From: RGIG8244 sp045592785 | GTDB lineage: Bacteria; Verrucomicrobiota; Lentisphaeria; Victivallales; UBA1829 | Direction: 5' to 3' | Length of the DNA: 13,016 nucleotides | Assembly (NCBI GenBank): GCA_045592785.1 | Contig: JAZNVL010000039.1 | Location: 1-13,016 of the forward strand | Shown here: piece by piece, positions 6,270-13,016 of the stretch | Layout of the letters: each line of letters begins with the position of its first letter | Numbering within the stretch: the stretch's first letter is position 1 | The notes under the pieces: model-generated | What the model saw: only the letters and a program-made list of their open reading frames with translations | The model's database searches: none | Told to the model about the DNA's origin: nothing | Made by a program: the position numbers and the translations under genes

Positions 6270-7349
6270 TCACTTCCCTTTGGCTTCTTTTGCCGCCTGC
6301 ATTTTCTTCCAGTCTCTTGCAGCCTTGCGCAAAGCCTGTACCGTTTCCCGTTTCCGGGCGTATTCCACCGGACTGTTGGAAGCGTTATCCCTGCCATTGG
6401 GATTGGCACCGGCATCCACCAGGATCTCCACCATTTCCGGCTGATCGGCTTCCGCCGCCCAGAACAAGGGAGTTTTGCCGTCTGCGATGATATGATTCCG
6501 CGCCATGAGCTTGTAGATACCTTCCACATTGACGGCTTTCAGCGATTTATAGATAAGCGAGACATCGGAATTCAATGGAAGTTTTTTTGCAATGATCTTC
6601 CGCACGACGTCTCCATCGCCGGCATAGACGGCGTGTTTCATCGCCATGAACCCGATCAGCGCATGAAGATCGTTCTGATCAAAGTCATGCAGCGTATCCA
6701 ACAGATAACATGCAGTTTCCGTATTCTTTGCATTGATCGCGTGGAACAATACCGTATTACCGTTCGTATCATAAAGCAGACGGTCTGCTTCCTTTTCCAG
6801 AAGAAGCTTCACCAACGCAAGAGAATGTTTCGGAGCCATCGCCGCGAACATGAGAACGGTCCGCTCCTGTTCATCCGCTTTCCGGATGTCGGCACCCTTC
6901 TCCAGAAGGAGTTTCACATTATCCACCAGCCCAAGCCGGGCAGCTTCCATCAACGGCGTTTTCCCCTGCACGGAAACAGCATCGGGCGTTACTCCGGGCA
7001 GAGAAAGCAGGACTCGCAGGGAGTCTGCGTTTTCCATCGAAGCGGCACGATGCAGTGCGGTAAACCCTTTTCCATCGGGCATGGCGGGATCCGCCCCCTG
7101 CATGACCAGAGCGCGGATCTTTTCCGCATCTCCCATTTCCACGGCATGGACCAGAGGCGTTTTGCCCAGACGATCCACAAAATGCAGGTCAGCGTTTTGC
7201 GCCAGAACGGTCTGAAAATCGGACCGGCGGGGATTCCGGATCGCATCCACAAGATCCATCTGTTCTGCGGTTGCAAGCGGCAATTCATTACGGCATCCGC
7301 TGAAAAGCATTACGCCAGCCAATGCGCCGAAAAGATACCATGATCTCAT
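6270..7349 (-). CDS. Ankyrin-repeat lipoprotein
   Basis: A 359-aa predicted lipoprotein of unknown function. Residues 1-19 form a type II signal: Arg2, a hydrophobic stretch and the lipobox FSGC with Cys19 as the lipidated residue. Ankyrin repeats follow, the clearest at about 62-93 (GKTPLVHAV), 95-127 (FTALHRAAS), 129-160 (GKTPLMEAA...LLLEKGADI), 163-196 (TVLMFAA), 197-229 (NTVLFHAI, degenerate), 290-322 (GKTPLFWAA...LVDAGANPN) and a partial one at 325-345. A non-canonical stretch around 230-285 breaks the array. A short Lys-rich tail ends the protein. Ankyrin arrays bind other proteins; attachment to a membrane facing the periplasm is inferred from the lipobox. The start codon overlaps the rlmN stop as ATGA, with a GGGAGGT ribosome-binding site 8 nt upstream. 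Linkage to recO and rlmN does not by itself indicate a role in RNA or DNA metabolism. Confidence 0.88.
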   Translation of the reverse strand: MRSWYLFGALAGVMLFSGCRNELPLATAEQMDLVDAIRNPRRSDFQTVLAQNADLHFVDRLGKTPLVHAVEMGDAEKIRALVMQGADPAMPDGKGFTALHRAASMENADSLRVLLSLPGVTPDAVSVQGKTPLMEAARLGLVDNVKLLLEKGADIRKADEQERTVLMFAAMAPKHSLALVKLLLEKEADRLLYDTNGNTVLFHAINAKNTETACYLLDTLHDFDQNDLHALIGFMAMKHAVYAGDGDVVRKIIAKKLPLNSDVSLIYKSLKAVNVEGIYKLMARNHIIADGKTPLFWAAEADQPEMVEILVDAGANPNGRDNASNSPVEYARKRETVQALRKAARDWKKMQAAKEAKGK

Positions 7350-8425
7350 GCGTTTTTACCTCCCTTTCCCTTACTTGCACGGAGCTGTCCGCAGGCTGCC
7401 TGGGAATCACTGCCCTTTTCCACGCGGACAGTCACCGGGACATGACGGGTTTTCAATGTGTTTTCAAATGCTTTGACCGCTTCTCTGGAAGGACGTTCGA
7501 ATGCGCCACGGGCTTTGTTGTAAGGGATCAGGTTCACCTTCGCGCGGGCATTGAGAGCCAGTTCCGCCAACGCCATTCCCTGCCGTACGGAATCATTGAT
7601 CCCTGCCAGCAGAACGTATTCCAAAGTCAGGAGACGACCTGTGACCTCCCGGTGCTTTGCACAGACTTCCAGAATTTCCTTGACAGGTTTCCGGAACTTA
7701 TCCGGGATCAGCAGCGCACGGGTCTTGTCATCGGAAGCGTGGAGGGACAACGCCAGATTCCATTGCTTGCCGTGTTCGATCAGCGTACGCATTCCCGGAG
7801 TCCACCCGCTGGTGGAAATGGTAACACGCCGTTGTGCCAGCCCCACGCCATCCGGATCACAGATAATATCCAACGCCTCAATGAGGTTCTGCACATTCAG
7901 CATCGGTTCCCCTACCCCCATGATGACCACATTATCCGGCATCCCGCCGATCTCGCCAGTCAGCAGGAAAAATTCTTCGATGATCTCACCGGCAGCCAGA
8001 TTCCGCACAAGTCCGCCCTCCCCGCTGGTGCAGAAGGCACAACGCACGGGACACCCCACCTGCGTACTGAGGCAGAAGGTGATTCGTCCATCTTCGGCAG
8101 GAATCGTGGCACATTCCACAAACTCACCGTCATGGAGTTCCAGCAGATACTTGCAGGAACCGTCGGAAGCGGGGGATTTTTCGGAAACATGCAGAGAATC
8201 GCACAGGAACGCTTCACTCAACGCACCGCGGAGCGCATTGGAAAGATTGGTCATTTTCCGGGGATCGACCACGCGACGGCGGCGGATCCACTCCATGATC
8301 TGTTTGGCGCGGAAAGCACTTTCGCCCGCATTCTTCACAAAATCACGGATCATTTCCATCGTCGCTGACGCCAGAAACGCTTTGCGATCAATCATCTCCG
8401 TATTCTTCATCATAGTCGTAGTCAT
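7346..8425 (-). CDS. rlmN: 23S rRNA (adenine-C2)-methyltransferase RlmN
   Basis: RlmN is a radical-SAM enzyme that methylates C2 of A2503 in 23S rRNA (and A37 of some tRNAs in E. coli). Numbering from the longest start (359 aa), the iron-sulfur motif is Cys125-x3-Cys129-x2-Cys132. Cys118 in TFCLSTQVGC matches the E. coli Cys118 position, and Cys345 in AACGQL is the methyl-carrying cysteine. GVGEP at 170-174 replaces the more common GMGEP. The N-terminal RNA-binding part includes AFRAKQIMEWI (37-47). The start is uncertain: at 8425 AAAGG touches the ATG; Met5 (8413) has AAGGA 11 nt upstream; Met11 (8395) would leave an 8-bp overlap with the upstream gene and fits family N-termini well. All variants overlap the glycosyltransferase gene, suggesting coupling. 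Housekeeping gene, cytoplasmic. Confidence 0.97.
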   Translation of the reverse strand: MTTTMMKNTEMIDRKAFLASATMEMIRDFVKNAGESAFRAKQIMEWIRRRRVVDPRKMTNLSNALRGALSEAFLCDSLHVSEKSPASDGSCKYLLELHDGEFVECATIPAEDGRITFCLSTQVGCPVRCAFCTSGEGGLVRNLAAGEIIEEFFLLTGEIGGMPDNVVIMGVGEPMLNVQNLIEALDIICDPDGVGLAQRRVTISTSGWTPGMRTLIEHGKQWNLALSLHASDDKTRALLIPDKFRKPVKEILEVCAKHREVTGRLLTLEYVLLAGINDSVRQGMALAELALNARAKVNLIPYNKARGAFERPSREAVKAFENTLKTRHVPVTVRVEKGSDSQAACGQLRASKGKGGKNA

Positions 8426-10043
8426 CCTTTCTCAACTGTCCTTTGTATAAATAAAGGTGCTTATCCTTATAAACCGTATCATAAAGCCGGGTCCAGAAAC
8501 GTTCTGCTGCCGGCGGGACCCCCGGTGATAATACATACACGAATTCGCCCTGCTCCGCAAAATTTTCTGTTGCCGCCATGGTCTGCACTTTCAGATCCAT
8601 GTAATAACACTCTGCAAACAAGCCGGAAATTGCGGAGTCCTTGTAAAGGAATGCGTCGGAATGTTCAGCAAAATCCTTGTCTTTCGTCAGAACTTCCTGC
8701 AATTTATTCCCGAAATCACGTTTCTCTTCCATGGAAGCACGGTAAGGATTCACCATTGTCCAATACAACAGCATCATTCCGCAGAAAAGACTGGCGTATA
8801 CCTGCCACACACGGGGACGGTACCGGCAACGCCACAATCCCCAGAGGATCGCCAGAACGGCAAGCCCGATCTCCACATAAAACACCGTAACAGGCAAACG
8901 GCAGAACATATAAGTCCCTCCGAAAAATTTATCCGGAAGCTCCAATGTGGCGGGATAATGATAGATACATACGGAAATACCCGCAAGCACAAGAAGCAGC
9001 CAGCCGAAGATCCGGCAGACGGAAAGGAACAGATACCCGTAACGGCGTACCAGGATCCAGTAATTCGCTCCGATCATAGTCGCGATCAGCGGCGCAATAT
9101 AAAGCAGATCGCGGGCACTGCTGTTCACATTCAACCACAACAGACACAGCATCACATAGAACAGCACACGGAGGTATTTCCCGAATAACGGGTTCTGATC
9201 CAACGGGATCAATGCCGCACAAAACGGTGCCCACAACAACAGCGACCAGGGAAGAAAACGGAATACCAGTGTCACAGGGAACATCAAAACATGTTCCATC
9301 CAGTTTTTTATACCCGGCAGATTGCCGCCGGAAGGCATCTGCTGATCCCACTGGGGCGCATAGTAAAACAGAATCGTGAACACGACCATTCCGATGGCAA
9401 TGGGTAACCCGGGATGCCGCAGTTTCGTCCAGACATTCAACGGTCTCTGCTGCAATGCAAGCGGCAGCAGAAAACTGATCAAGCCGGGATACCCTGCTGC
9501 ATAAAACGCCAGCGAACCGAACACGCCCGCGATCAACCAGGCAAGATCCCAACGGTTACGCACAAGTGCAAGCTCAAACCAGAGCATCCATCCGCCATAC
9601 AGGATCAATGCCGTAAGCATCTGCGGATAACCTTCCATCGCCTTTTCTGCAGTCAACAACGTGGTGAACATCACCGTTGCACCAGCCAATCCCGCCTGAA
9701 TTCCACCGGCACGGCAGCACGCAAAATACACGATCAGGGTAAGAAGAAATAACGAGAACACCGTGATCGCGCGCAATGATAACTCAATGGGGAGTCCGCA
9801 ACGGGTCAACCCGTTCACAAGCAGAGGATACAGCGGATAAACACCCGGTTCCATCTGACCGTGAGCGGTCATCAGCGGCGGAAACGAGTTCGTGGATTCA
9901 CCGGAGACACAGGCATACTTTCCTTCATGCCAGAACATCTCACGTTCGCCCAGATGCCACAGAGGCCATGACAGCACAAATACCGCGAAAAGAAACAGAA
10001 ATGCCGTACATTTCCGCGGGGTGCGTTCTTCGAATATTGCCAT
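8388..10043 (-). CDS. ArnT/PMT-like polytopic glycosyltransferase
   Basis: A 551-aa membrane protein with about twelve hydrophobic segments (roughly 13-30, 92-109, 116-132, 142-160, 167-195, 213-229, 253-279, 291-305, 311-332, 336-360, 385-405, 412-430) and a soluble C-terminal part (431-551). The first loop WHEGKYACVSGE (38-49) resembles the DEGRYA-type motif of the GT39/GT83 (PMT/ArnT) families, which use lipid-phosphate sugars to glycosylate lipid A, proteins or other envelope acceptors. The usual Asp of that motif is His39 here, while Glu40 is kept. FRFLPWSLLLW (261-271) and SSARDLLYIAPL (308-319) match later ArnT-like landmarks. Donor and acceptor are unknown. The tail is very acidic (KDDYDYDEEYGDD), and its codons overlap the start of rlmN. 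The start is supported by AAGGAAG (10051-10057). It is the first gene of the operon. Confidence 0.8.
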   Translation of the reverse strand: MAIFEERTPRKCTAFLFLFAVFVLSWPLWHLGEREMFWHEGKYACVSGESTNSFPPLMTAHGQMEPGVYPLYPLLVNGLTRCGLPIELSLRAITVFSLFLLTLIVYFACCRAGGIQAGLAGATVMFTTLLTAEKAMEGYPQMLTALILYGGWMLWFELALVRNRWDLAWLIAGVFGSLAFYAAGYPGLISFLLPLALQQRPLNVWTKLRHPGLPIAIGMVVFTILFYYAPQWDQQMPSGGNLPGIKNWMEHVLMFPVTLVFRFLPWSLLLWAPFCAALIPLDQNPLFGKYLRVLFYVMLCLLWLNVNSSARDLLYIAPLIATMIGANYWILVRRYGYLFLSVCRIFGWLLLVLAGISVCIYHYPATLELPDKFFGGTYMFCRLPVTVFYVEIGLAVLAILWGLWRCRYRPRVWQVYASLFCGMMLLYWTMVNPYRASMEEKRDFGNKLQEVLTKDKDFAEHSDAFLYKDSAISGLFAECYYMDLKVQTMAATENFAEQGEFVYVLSPGVPPAAERFWTRLYDTVYKDKHLYLYKGQLRKDDYDYDEEYGDD

Positions 10044-10083
10044 GGTTTTTCTTCCTTCGTAAGAATATTATCTACATCCCGGT

Positions 10084-10112
10084 AAGATACACCCTGCAAC
10101 GCGTTTCGTCAA
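10084..10112 (-). promoter_or_regulatory. Promoter of the glycosyltransferase-rlmN-ankyrin-recO operon
   Basis: Minus-strand TTGACG (10112-10107), 17-bp spacer, TATCTT (10089-10084). It lies in the 95-bp gap between the GH63-like gene and the glycosyltransferase, about 40 nt before the start codon. The rest of the gap is an AT-rich stretch after the GH63-like stop; no hairpin plus T-run terminator is evident there. Confidence 0.65.
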
Positions 10113-10138
10113 GCCCGTTTTTTAATATTTTTTATATT

Positions 10139-11554
10139 TTATAAAATAGAAAGCACATTATCGGACGGCGTGATCCGCTTACTGTAACGACCGGAATCCG
10201 TTATCACTTCCAGATCAAGTTCGCCCGCGTAATCCACGCGCACCCTGTTGTCATCATAGTCCAACGTCAACCGCACACCGTTAAACGAAAAAGCACCGAT
10301 ACGACAACGGTCATCCGTATCCAGATACCATACCACTTTCCGTGACGGAGCATCCAATTGGATCCCGAGGATCTCCTCAATAAACAACGCAGTCCCCGGC
10401 AAGCCGGACCATCCTGCAAAATTCGAACGGACGCAGGGTTCATCTTTCCGGTTCGCAGGACGTTTCTCTTCCGGACTGTAACATTCCCAGATATCCGGAT
10501 AATCCGCAGAATGATAAATGTCACAGACCATCTGCAAATGCCGCAAGGCATACTTCTTCGCCAGATCAACGCGTCCGATCCGGCGTAATCCTTTGATCAC
10601 CATGTAATTCGTCGGACACCACACGCTTCCGCACCAATAGTTTCCCAGTGGATCATAATTGGGATCATCCGCGGAAAGACTGGCAAACGGGTGAGGTGTA
10701 TTGAACTCCGCCGGATTCAGCAGATGCTGCAGAAGGGCATCCGTCTGTTCCGGAGATGTAATACCGCAGAGCATAGGCCAGAACGCCGCGATCGTTTTAT
10801 TCGCCAGACAATTACAGGTCCCGTGGAATACGTCATAGTAAAATCCCGTCTTCCCGTTCCAGTGTTTTTCTTGGATCAATGCCGCGATCCGGTCCGCCTC
10901 CCCCGCATAAAATGCTTCATCCTCTTTTAAACCGAGTACACGAGCCATCGCGGAAAGATACTGTGCCGATAACTGTTGCTGCGAAATCAAATCAATAAAG
11001 CAGACATCACTCCCGCGCAAGGCTTCCGCCGCATAACCGGACCGGGGCGAATTATCCATGCCGGAGGACCCGCTGTCTTCAAAGAAGTACAAACCGTTGG
11101 GACGGCGCCGGTTCGTTTCGATCCAGGCGTAATACCGGGTCAGATGTGGATATACATGGGCAAACCGGGAGCTGTCACCGGTCCGACGGTAATGTTCGTA
11201 CTCCACATACGCAAACAACGGCGGATTGATCCTGCCATCGAACACCGGCTGCATGTCCTTCACGCTGTATGTCATGCAGATATATCCATCTTCCCGCTGA
11301 CACCGATACAGAAAATCCAGATTGTTGAAACCGTTCACCCGACCGCTGGAAAAGTCACTGTATAACGACATGAAACAGCTGTCCCACTGCCATAATTTTT
11401 CCACCTGCAATCCGGGCATACATCCCATGAGCGGGTAAGGAAAATCGGGATTGGCGGACCATTCTATATTTTTCTCCGCCATATCGATCAGGACAGGGAA
11501 GAGCGAAGCAAACGAAGCGTATTTTTCAGACCGGATCAGCAGTTCATTCTTCAT
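10139..11554 (-). CDS. GH63/MGH1-like (alpha/alpha)6-barrel glycosidase
   Basis: A 471-aa inverting-type glycosidase of the GH63 clan (mannosylglycerate hydrolase MGH1/YgjK-like). Motifs are in family order: WQWDS (55-59), QREDGYI (86-92), SGMDNSPR (164-171) with Asp167 as likely general acid, NYWCGSVWCPTNY (305-317), WECYSPEEKRP (356-366) with Glu357 as likely general base, and FAGWSGLP (379-386). A short beta-rich tail (about 405-471) follows the barrel. Families with this layout hydrolyse alpha-glucosides or alpha-mannosides, including glucosyl- or mannosylglycerate; the true substrate is not decidable here. There is no signal peptide, so it is probably cytoplasmic. It starts 13 bp after the SGNH gene, with AGAGG (11561-11565) 6 nt before the ATG, so it is the second gene of a two-gene operon. 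The stop lies in an AT-rich stretch. Confidence 0.88.
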   Translation of the reverse strand: MKNELLIRSEKYASFASLFPVLIDMAEKNIEWSANPDFPYPLMGCMPGLQVEKLWQWDSCFMSLYSDFSSGRVNGFNNLDFLYRCQREDGYICMTYSVKDMQPVFDGRINPPLFAYVEYEHYRRTGDSSRFAHVYPHLTRYYAWIETNRRRPNGLYFFEDSGSSGMDNSPRSGYAAEALRGSDVCFIDLISQQQLSAQYLSAMARVLGLKEDEAFYAGEADRIAALIQEKHWNGKTGFYYDVFHGTCNCLANKTIAAFWPMLCGITSPEQTDALLQHLLNPAEFNTPHPFASLSADDPNYDPLGNYWCGSVWCPTNYMVIKGLRRIGRVDLAKKYALRHLQMVCDIYHSADYPDIWECYSPEEKRPANRKDEPCVRSNFAGWSGLPGTALFIEEILGIQLDAPSRKVVWYLDTDDRCRIGAFSFNGVRLTLDYDDNRVRVDYAGELDLEVITDSGRYSKRITPSDNVLSIL

Positions 11555-11567
11555 AACAAACCTCTTA

Positions 11568-12827
11568 TCACTTGTCAGGGAATACTTCCATCAAAGCATT
11601 GACAAATACTTTCATCCCGCGTACATCCGGATGATTGATCCCGTTGGTCATACATGCCATGTAGGGGATCCCCATTTCCGCCCATTGTGCGTATTTGCCG
11701 GAACCATCTGCAAGTCCCAATCCGTTCTTCAACGCAAACTCACGCAGAAAATGCACAAAACGACGGTTGTCATCGCTCTGCCAGCGAACTTTGGAAACGG
11801 TTGTATTTTCCATCCAGGAGGGAAGGATCCAGTGCGGTGTCAGGATCAGCCATTCTTTTCCCCGTTCACGGAAGGCTTTCAACACCGTTTCGTATGCCGG
11901 AATAAACATCTCCGGCGGCTGCGAAGCATCGTTCACGAATTCACTCACGATCAAATCGGCATCCGAGTTCAAAATCTCTGTCACAAAATGATGAGGCGAT
12001 CCTTCCGGTTCGTCCAGATATGCCTTCACGGTACGCCCGCCCCACCCATGACTTTTCATCTCGATCCGGGAATGGCTGAACTTCCGGCAGAGTGCTTCCG
12101 CAAACAAGGTCTGCCAACGCTGATTTTCCGGAAGATATACCGCCGATGTCACACTGTCTCCCCAGGCAAGGATCTTCAATTCCTCACCACTGCGCAGCTT
12201 CGCCATCGTCCGGGGCAGGACTTCATCCGCTCTACCCGCAAATGTGGTCGGCAGAAAACGTTTCCGCAGAACGGGATATATCATTTCTTCCGTCAGCCGG
12301 TCATAACGGCGGGAGTAATAAATATTCGCCAGATGTTTCATACCGCGGGGAATCACCGGGGGATGCGGCATGATGTCGTGTTCTTTCCCCTGAATCACGA
12401 GGATCTTGCCCGCAGCATCCATCACGATCCCGTCGATCCGGCTGCGAAAATATTGGTAGGAGATCCGCAGGGACATCCCTTCGGTGATCCGACCGGATTC
12501 CAGACGGCCCACGCTGCCCCAGATCTCTTCACATTCATAATCCTCCCCGCGCGTGAATACGGTCCCGTCTTCCCCGCGCACGACGACCGAACCGGGGAGC
12601 AATCCTTCTTCCATCCAACGTTCGCCGGTGGTCAGCTGTTTCAGCGCATAAGGTGCATTGAACCGGGCTTGCGGATCAAAAACGGGCAAAGCCTCGCATT
12701 TTTCATCGGTCACAGAAACAGGGGACGGCGGAACGAGGGTGAGTTTCCGGCGTTTTCCATTACAGGAAACGGTGAGCGACCAGGGCGATTCCGGATGAAG
12801 CCGGAAAGAAGATATTTCATTTTTCAT
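11568..12827 (-). CDS. SGNH/GDSL-type hydrolase with N-terminal beta domain
   Basis: A 419-aa protein. Residues about 215-419 form an SGNH hydrolase: block I WGDSVTSA with nucleophile Ser225, block II Gly264 in GWGGRT, block III Asn299 in EFVNDA, block V His399 in GINHPDVRG. The Asp normally three residues before the His is missing (Gly396 there, Asn395 beside it), so the triad may be a Ser-His dyad or use another acid. Residues about 1-170 are beta-rich and not recognised. SGNH enzymes are mostly acyl esterases; removing acetyl or similar groups from sugars is inferred from the co-transcribed GH63-like gene. There is no signal peptide. The ribosome-binding site is weak (GGTG about 5 nt upstream at best), but no other in-frame start explains the N-terminus better. 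First gene of the operon. Confidence 0.85.
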   Translation of the reverse strand: MKNEISSFRLHPESPWSLTVSCNGKRRKLTLVPPSPVSVTDEKCEALPVFDPQARFNAPYALKQLTTGERWMEEGLLPGSVVVRGEDGTVFTRGEDYECEEIWGSVGRLESGRITEGMSLRISYQYFRSRIDGIVMDAAGKILVIQGKEHDIMPHPPVIPRGMKHLANIYYSRRYDRLTEEMIYPVLRKRFLPTTFAGRADEVLPRTMAKLRSGEELKILAWGDSVTSAVYLPENQRWQTLFAEALCRKFSHSRIEMKSHGWGGRTVKAYLDEPEGSPHHFVTEILNSDADLIVSEFVNDASQPPEMFIPAYETVLKAFRERGKEWLILTPHWILPSWMENTTVSKVRWQSDDNRRFVHFLREFALKNGLGLADGSGKYAQWAEMGIPYMACMTNGINHPDVRGMKVFVNALMEVFPDK

Positions 12828-12837
12828 ACAGACACCA

Positions 12838-12859
12838 TTACATACAGTTATTAATGTAA
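12838..12859. repeat. 22-bp dyad in the SGNH operon leader
   Basis: TTACAT (12838-12843) and ATGTAA (12854-12859) form a perfect inverted repeat with a 10-bp spacer. It lies between the predicted -10 box (12870-12875) and the start codon at 12827, just downstream of the likely transcription start. That is a typical repressor-operator position. The binding protein is unknown and the arms are short, so chance occurrence in AT-rich DNA is possible. Confidence 0.4.
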
Positions 12860-12869
12860 AAAACGCGAT

Positions 12870-12898
12870 AATTTACTTGTATTCTTTCCTCATTACAA
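12870..12898 (-). promoter_or_regulatory. Probable promoter of the SGNH-GH63 operon
   Basis: Minus-strand TTGTAA (12898-12893), 17-bp spacer, TAAATT (12875-12870), each matching consensus at four of six positions. It is the best-spaced pair in the 154-bp divergent gap between the SGNH gene and the tRNA gene. The remaining part of this gap contains A/T tracts (12911-12927) and no other gene. Confidence 0.5.
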
Positions 12899-12939
12899 GC
12901 AGGAAACGGAATTTTTTCAAAAAAAAACAGAATGAGAGG

Positions 12940-12967
12940 TTGATTTTCTGCATATTTGTGGTAAATT
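12940..12967 (+). promoter_or_regulatory. Probable promoter of the tRNA gene
   Basis: TTGATT (12940-12945), 16-bp spacer, TAAATT (12962-12967), ending 14 nt before the first base of the tRNA. Spacing and position fit a tRNA promoter with a very short leader. Confidence 0.5.
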
Positions 12968-12981
12968 ATGTGGCATTGGCT

Positions 12982-13016
12982 GCCCTGGTAGCTCAGAGGA
13001 TAGAGCAACTGCCTTC
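12982..13016 (+). tRNA. tRNA-Arg (probably UCU), 5' part, cut by window end
   Basis: The acceptor 5' strand GCCCTGG (12982-12988), TA at positions 8-9, a D-arm stem GCTC/GAGC (12991-12994 with 13003-13006), and the anticodon stem 5' strand ACTGC (13008-13012) are followed by loop bases C, T and the first two anticodon bases TC, where the window ends. The whole 5' half closely resembles bacterial tRNA-Arg(UCU). Gly(UCC) is the other formal option for an anticodon starting UC. The 3' half lies outside. Confidence 0.88.

Noticed and set aside
6000..7343. Long + strand open frame (447 codons) opposite recO and the ankyrin gene
   Set aside because: It runs antisense through two coupled genes with clear domains; no ribosome-binding site or family features.
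11451..12854. Long + strand open frame (467 codons) opposite the SGNH and GH63 genes
   Set aside because: It spans two recognisable minus-strand genes and their junction; the composition is typical of an antisense shadow.
12911..12930. T6-C-A9 tract as a terminator hairpin
   Set aside because: The arms would leave a one-base loop and contain no GC pairs; it is simply an A/T tract in a divergent promoter region.

Overview
The window looks like a chromosomal segment of a Lentisphaerota (Victivallales-like) bacterium or a close relative in the Planctomycetota-Verrucomicrobiota-Chlamydiota group. This is an inference. The main clue is a stand-alone pseudopilin with an FTLIELL N-terminus running into ILAAMLLPAL and a C-terminal H-x9-DG motif, a gene type that is strongly amplified in that phylum. 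Carbohydrate-active genes without signal peptides and sigma-70-like promoters spaced 16-17 bp fit the same picture. No mobile element, CRISPR array or prophage is visible.

Left block (1-4153, + strand): three genes, each with its own recognisable promoter. They encode a GH1 beta-glycosidase, a pseudopilin and a two-domain alpha/beta-hydrolase (carbohydrate-esterase/peptidase-like). The pseudopilin promoter is preceded by two near-identical 12-bp direct repeats 22 bp apart that run into the -35 box, the layout expected for an AraC-type activator. The hydrolase gene meets thiC head-on, and the two stop codons share the palindrome TTAA.

Central block (4150-10112, - strand): reading leftward from a promoter near 10100, a tightly packed operon encodes an ArnT/PMT-like membrane glycosyltransferase, RlmN, an ankyrin-repeat lipoprotein and RecO. 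It is followed by thiC with its own promoter, a TPP (THI-box) riboswitch and an intrinsic terminator. Overlaps of up to 38 bp and 4 bp and a 12-bp gap suggest translational coupling.

Right block (10139-12898, - strand): a two-gene operon with an SGNH/GDSL-type hydrolase followed 13 bp later by a GH63/MGH1-like (alpha/alpha)6 glycosidase. A 22-bp dyad lies between its promoter and start codon. Facing the other way at the right edge is the 5' half of a tRNA gene, most likely tRNA-Arg(UCU), cut by the window end.

Together the window mixes housekeeping genes (thiamine synthesis, rRNA modification, recombination repair, tRNA) with two small saccharide-processing units. None of the four hydrolytic enzymes has a visible export signal, so they probably act on imported oligosaccharides in the cytoplasm. 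No clearly new multi-gene system could be demonstrated. The most unusual points are the orphan pseudopilin with its putative AraC-type control site, the tandem hydrolase with a dead-looking second nucleophile elbow, and the ankyrin lipoprotein coupled to rlmN and recO.
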